Positions 60,544 to 64,000 of a DNA stretch of 64,000 nt are shown piece by piece. Below the pieces are notes generated by a model, which worked only from the letters and a program-made list of their open reading frames with translations, was not told where the DNA came from and searched no databases. The position numbers were made by a program, and so were the translations under genes. The stretch is from Spirosoma spitsbergense DSM 19989 (GTDB lineage: Bacteria > Bacteroidota > Bacteroidia > Cytophagales > Spirosomataceae): contig NZ_KB893511.1 of NCBI RefSeq assembly GCF_000374085.1, forward strand, positions 19,282 to 83,281, given 5' to 3'. Each line of letters begins with the position of its first letter. The stretch's first letter is position 1.

Positions 60544-60735
60544 TTACTTGATGGTATCCTTCATGGTGGTATCGCTCATCATCGTAGTAGAGTCGCTCAT
60601 CATGGTTGTCGAATCGCTCATCATCGCAGTCGTATCCGTTACGGTCGCAGCTGATTCTGTGGATTCGGTTTTCGTGCTGGAACAGGCAGTAGCCAGCGCC
60701 ATCACTGATAGAAAGAAGAATGCTGATTTTTTCAT
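60544..60735 (-). CDS. Small Met/Thr/Asp-rich repeat lipoprotein
   Basis: 63 residues. Lipoprotein signal MKKSAFFFLSVMALATAC (Cys18), then a low-complexity tail with tandem 7-residue units (TTAMMSDS, TTMMSDS, TTMMSDT). The repeats are also direct at the DNA level (about 21 bp), so unit number may vary by slippage. Similar tiny repeat lipoproteins occur in Cytophagales. Met-Asp-rich tails could bind metal ions; that is speculation. Confidence 0.8.
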   Translation of the reverse strand: MKKSAFFFLSVMALATACSSTKTESTESAATVTDTTAMMSDSTTMMSDSTTMMSDTTMKDTIK

Positions 60736-60843
60736 GGTTGTACTGAATTAAAACGGTTTGTTTGCCATTAATTCAGGACAATCAAAAAAGTAACCCACCG
60801 GCTCTCCTATTTTTTTTGTTAACTGATTCCCAGTGGCTAAACG

Positions 60844-60905
60844 GATGAACGGGATTGAGTTTTTGCCTGTTGACAAGGACAGGCAAAAACTCAATCCCGT
60901 TCATC
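60844..60905 (-). terminator. 27-bp perfect hairpin overlapping a gene end
   Basis: Arms 60844-60870 and 60879-60905 pair perfectly around the loop TGACAAGG. The right arm contains the last codons and stop of the gene at 60891-61367. No T-run follows, yet stability and position indicate a terminator or 3'-end protector. Confidence 0.8.
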
Positions 60906-61367
60906 GATAGCATCGTAGGCTAAACCAGCAGCCAGGGCGTAAACGGCATGGTGCAGGGCATCGATGGCAATGGCTTTAGGCTCCTGTTCCGTAACGGGCG
61001 GCACTACATCCAGTTTGGGTAATAAGGTCAGGGCAGTACCCATGATCGTGGTAAAATGAAGTAGGGTAGCAGGCCACCCCTGTAATCCAACCATCGACAT
61101 GATACCCCGGGGTATACCCCATACGGTTCCGTAGGTCCAGTGAATTTCCTGCGAAACCTTCTCCCGGTTAGTCTTATTGGTTGGCTTGATGTCGAGCACC
61201 TTGGACACTGCTTTCACGGGGGTTGTACTGGGTGCCCGATCGGTCAGTTTCATTTCAATCAGTTGTGAGACCGTAATGGCTACTGTCCCGGCAAGGCCGG
61301 CCAACATACCGGCACCCACAGCCAGTGCTAATCCTTTCAGGGGGTTCTCTGCTATTTCACGTTTCAT
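60891..61367 (-). CDS. Integral membrane protein of unknown function
   Basis: 158 residues with about three to four hydrophobic segments (LKGLALAVGAGMLAGLAGTV, VWGIPRGIMSMVGLQGWPA, LHFTTIMGTALTLL and HHAVYALAAGLAYD). The pattern resembles DUF1440-like membrane proteins (inner-membrane, 150-190 residues), but I cannot name the family with certainty. The protein ends DERD; this end forms one arm of the hairpin at 60844-60905. No partner genes. Confidence 0.75.
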   Translation of the reverse strand: MKREIAENPLKGLALAVGAGMLAGLAGTVAITVSQLIEMKLTDRAPSTTPVKAVSKVLDIKPTNKTNREKVSQEIHWTYGTVWGIPRGIMSMVGLQGWPATLLHFTTIMGTALTLLPKLDVVPPVTEQEPKAIAIDALHHAVYALAAGLAYDAIDERD

Positions 61368-61467
61368 ACAGGTGTTCTCATATTTTGTTAGATACGCGGC
61401 AATATAAGCAATCGGCTACCCTGTTCCTGCTGGTTATCCCGGAAATGACACTTGTTCAGGCACTATT

Positions 61468-63222
61468 TTATATATTCTTTTTCTTGACCTGGTCAATCAA
61501 ATACTCGCTCGTTCGCATGGAATTGGCCAGAATGGTCCAGGTTACGTTTTTATCTCCCTGCGATGGGAAAGCGGCCGCATCGACAACAAAGAGATTTTTT
61601 ACGTCGTGCGCCTGCTGGTATTTGTTCAGGGCTGACGTTTGCGGGTCATTCCCCATCCGAACGGTGCCCACTTCGTGAATAATCCGGCCGGGGGCCGCCA
61701 GACCGTATCCGTGTGCCGTATCGGGACCGGGTTTCGGACCGAGGGCAATACCGCCCATAGCGTGAATAATTTCCTCGAACGTATCCTGCATGTGTTTGGC
61801 CTGCTTCACCTCATAATCCGACCATTTGTAGTGAAAACGAAGCGTTGGAATACCGAATTTATCGACCTTGTTCGGGTCAATTTCGCAGTAATTACTTTCG
61901 AGGGGGACCGGCTCACCCCGACCCGCCATGCCAATGTAAGCCCCGTAGAATCGCCGGTAATCATCTTTCAGGCTGGCTCCGTAGCCACCACCGGGCTTCG
62001 TCTGGCCATCGCGACCGGGAATCGTGCCGTTCATGGATTCGATACCGCTGCCAAACCCATAGCCGGGCATGCCCATACCACCTCCGTACTCGATGTGGTA
62101 CCCACGCGGGAAATCCAGTTTTTTGTTGTCCAGCCACCAGGGCGTAAAGACGTGCATGCCCCCCACGCCATCTTCGTTATAGCGTTTGCGGTCCATCAGG
62201 GCCGGTATAAAGGCCGAACGGCTGGCTCCGGTGGAGTCATTGAGGTATTTACCAACTACGCCACTGCTATTGGCCAGCCCATTGGGAAAGCGGGACGATT
62301 TAGAATTGAGTAGAATCCGTGCGGTTTCGCAGGTGCTGGCACCCAGCATCACGGTTTTGGCCCGAATGGTTATTTCTTCCATGTTGGCTTTGTTGATGTA
62401 ACTCACGCCCGTGGCCAGTCCGGTTTGTGGGTCGGTCAGCACTTCGCGGACCATCGCCCCGTTTATCAGGGTTACATTGCCGGTTTTTACAGCGGGAATA
62501 CAGAGTACCGATGAGGCCGAGAAATCGGCGTAGGCCTGGCAGCCCCGATTACACTGATGGCAATAAAAGCAGGCCCCGCGCTCGTTGTTGATGGGTTTGG
62601 TCAGGATACTCAACCGCGATGGAATAACCGGGATGCCGATGCTCCGGGCTCCTTTTCGAATCATCAGTTCGTGCAAACGCGGTTTGGGTGGTGGCAGAAA
62701 AATACCGTCGGGTTCATTCGGGAAATTCTCGACAGAACCAAATACCCCAATCAGTTTATCTACCCGGTCGTAGAATGGTTTTATGTCGTCGTAGCCGATG
62801 GGCCAGTCTACGCCGACGCCGGTCATGCTGTGCCGCCGAAAATCGTCGGGACCAAACCGGAGGGAGATACGCCCCCAATGGTTAGTGCGCCCGCCGAGCA
62901 TCCGGGACCGGAACCAGTGAAACTCACCACCCGCTTTGGATGAATAGGGTTCGCCTTCGATATCCCAGCCACCCCAGGCTGCATCGAAATCCCCGCCCGA
63001 ACGGGCATCGGTAGCGGCTCCACGCCGGGGCGATTCCCAGGGCCATTTCAATTGGGTGATGTACTTTGGGTCGGCCGGGTCGAAGTAGCCGCCCGCTTCG
63101 AGCAGTGCTACTTTAGCACCGGCTTTGGCTAATGTATAGGCAGCCATGCCGCCCCCGGCACCTGAGCCAACGATAACAACGTCGTAAGTAAGCGGGGCTT
63201 TTTTGAGTTGAGGTATATCCAT
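61468..63222 (-). CDS. GMC-family oxidoreductase
   Basis: 584 residues from the ATG at 63222 (a TTG at 63234 is possible). FAD-binding motif VVIVGSGAGGGMAAYTLAKA, then RMLGGRTNHWGRISLRF, the cysteine-rich GACFYCHQCNRGCQAYADFS, and the C-terminal catalytic pair in GRIIHEVGTVRMGND (His) and QGDKNVTWTILANSMRTSEY (Asn). Relatives in Bacteroidota are the large subunit of gluconate/sugar dehydrogenases, usually paired with a small subunit gene. Here the upstream gap has repeats and an IS edge instead. Substrate: an alcohol, polyol or aldonate, unknown. Confidence 0.9.
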   Translation of the reverse strand: MDIPQLKKAPLTYDVVIVGSGAGGGMAAYTLAKAGAKVALLEAGGYFDPADPKYITQLKWPWESPRRGAATDARSGGDFDAAWGGWDIEGEPYSSKAGGEFHWFRSRMLGGRTNHWGRISLRFGPDDFRRHSMTGVGVDWPIGYDDIKPFYDRVDKLIGVFGSVENFPNEPDGIFLPPPKPRLHELMIRKGARSIGIPVIPSRLSILTKPINNERGACFYCHQCNRGCQAYADFSASSVLCIPAVKTGNVTLINGAMVREVLTDPQTGLATGVSYINKANMEEITIRAKTVMLGASTCETARILLNSKSSRFPNGLANSSGVVGKYLNDSTGASRSAFIPALMDRKRYNEDGVGGMHVFTPWWLDNKKLDFPRGYHIEYGGGMGMPGYGFGSGIESMNGTIPGRDGQTKPGGGYGASLKDDYRRFYGAYIGMAGRGEPVPLESNYCEIDPNKVDKFGIPTLRFHYKWSDYEVKQAKHMQDTFEEIIHAMGGIALGPKPGPDTAHGYGLAAPGRIIHEVGTVRMGNDPQTSALNKYQQAHDVKNLFVVDAAAFPSQGDKNVTWTILANSMRTSEYLIDQVKKKNI

Positions 63223-63305
63223 TTCTGTAATCAATCAATGCTAGTTGGCTTAATAAGGTAAATACAGGCCTTATTTACTGATTGATGGGTATGATTGAAA
63301 AGTAA

Positions 63306-63327
63306 AACCCCGGTATGGACCGGGGTT
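63306..63327 (-). terminator. Hairpin terminator upstream of the GMC gene
   Basis: Arms AACCCCGGT and ACCGGGGTT around ATGG; minus-strand continuation TTTTACTTTT. It would stop transcription from the right-hand side before the GMC gene. Confidence 0.75.
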
Positions 63328-63388
63328 GGAGTGTTGCACTGTTATCTTTTTGATAAGGACTTTCTGGTAAAAAAGACTAACCTCGTAG

Positions 63389-63483
63389 AGATGGCATCTT
63401 TGTAGAAAATAAACAATTTACAAGCTCTTAAGAACTCCGCAGGAGTGATATAATTTACCAAAGATGCCACTCCTGCGGAGTTC
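63389..63483. repeat. Inverted repeat with ACTCCGCAGGAGT core and ATGGCATCTTTG word
   Basis: Perfect 16-bp arms GAACTCCGCAGGAGTG (63432-63447) and complement (63468-63483) with a 20-nt loop. TGGCATCTTTG at 63392-63402 recurs as its complement at 63459-63469. The arrangement resembles dispersed short palindromic repeats seen in other Bacteroidota genomes; I cannot show other copies here. Confidence 0.6.
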
Positions 63484-63651
63484 CTGGATACTCAACAAGC
63501 CTATAAAGATTTCAGGCCTACTGCATGTACAAAGTATTGACTATCATATTTTTAGATCAGCACCCATAAGCGAGTTGTCTTTGTTGGTTAACGAAATTTC
63601 TGAAATAAGGATTTTTATAGCTTTCTCTTCCAATCAATAGTTCGTCAATAA
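63484..63651. other. Noncoding flank of the IS element
   Basis: AT-rich stretch between the repeat and the transposase stop. It should contain the terminal inverted repeat of the IS, but without the other end I cannot mark it. No gene seen. Confidence 0.4.
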
Positions 63652-64000
63652 TTAAGCAGCTATACAGCCGAAACTATACAGTTGACGCACTTGAGGGTCA
63701 TTTTTAGTCAGCTCAGTGCCTTGCGGTAAGATGGAAAAAAAACGATCCAGTAATAACTTGTTGTGATACAGGGTCTTTACATCAGCCATCGAAAAAGGCT
63801 GCTGACCAACGCCCTGCTCTATTTTGGCGATATTGACCGCTGACAAAGCGGTGTTCACATGGAAATCCAACTTGTTGACCGACCGGGCCTGACAGTCAGT
63901 GAGACCCGTAAACTGCTTAGCATCGCGGATTAAAAACTCCTGTTGATAGCGCAGTCGGTAGTACTTCACAATCAGCCAGGCGGGTAAGGTTAGGTCCGTT
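63652..64000 (-). mobile_element. IS4-family transposase, C-terminal part (rest beyond right edge)
   Basis: The frame is open to the right edge; about 115 codons visible. The sequence VKYYRLRYQQEFLIRDAKQF fits the IS4 signature Y-x2-R-x3-E-x6-K exactly, with the Glu being the third DDE residue. It is followed by TGLTDCQARSVNKLDFHVNT and ends YSFGCIAA at 63652. Function: cut-and-paste transposition. The element lies upstream of the GMC gene, separated by noncoding sequence and repeats. Confidence 0.88.

Overview
The window looks like a chromosomal piece of a member of the Cytophagales (Bacteroidota), most like Spirosoma and relatives. Three things point there: SusC/SusD outer-membrane nutrient pairs, promoters of the type TTG-N(16-21)-TAnnTTTG with few Shine-Dalgarno sites, and typical family content (TamL lipoprotein, PVC-type cytochrome dehydrogenase, Wzi-like beta-barrel, DKNYY lipoprotein). 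The genus is an inference.

Positions 1-14477 hold one co-directional minus-strand locus for acid-sugar use. In transcription order it encodes a LacI-family regulator, an enolase-superfamily dehydratase, SusC, SusD, a mannonate-dehydratase-like (ManD/RspA) enzyme, a galactonate-dehydratase-like (DgoD) enzyme, a second SusC and a second SusD cut by the left edge. Operator-like palindromes sit ahead of the regulator and the first dehydratase, with a possible third ahead of the first SusC. No glycoside hydrolase or polysaccharide lyase is visible.

Positions 14794-20257 are a decaying stretch: a secreted endonuclease/phosphatase-fold protein, a SusD pseudogene (one frameshift, one nonsense codon), a SusC tail fused by deletion to a broken membrane-protein gene, and an intact DKNYY-repeat lipoprotein. 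Positions 20258-26054 hold a ThuA-like protein, a large pseudo-SGNH/propeller/cytochrome c protein, a sugar epimerase-like TIM barrel and a short-chain dehydrogenase.

Positions 26200-51028 are mostly housekeeping: tamL, an rRNA methyltransferase, an AraC regulator, an AI-2E-family transporter, serine dehydratase, an MpaB-like oxygenase, an OmpA-like protein, a broken nucleotidyltransferase with a small partner, lepA, an Lrp regulator, hslV, a histidine kinase/response-regulator pair, a PBP4-type peptidase, a beta-CASP nuclease, accA, an M50 protease/ECF sigma/membrane-protein group, a HAD phosphatase, a site-2 protease and an exonuclease. Positions 51244-63222 hold an S9 peptidase, a FUSC-type protein, rpiB, zwf-cupin-pgl (oxidative pentose phosphate genes), a Wzi-like protein, small envelope proteins and a GMC oxidoreductase. 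The right edge cuts an IS4-family transposase.

Two noncoding signals stand out. Upstream of lepA is an apparently independent transcription unit with a Bacteroidota promoter and a terminator, enclosing a 160-nt RNA domain with tRNA-like acceptor, D and T arms but about 75 extra nucleotides. In addition, at least ten intergenic gaps contain imperfect palindromes built from short repeated words that differ from gap to gap, often ending just before a start codon. Two of them, far apart, share a nearly identical 21-nt centre.
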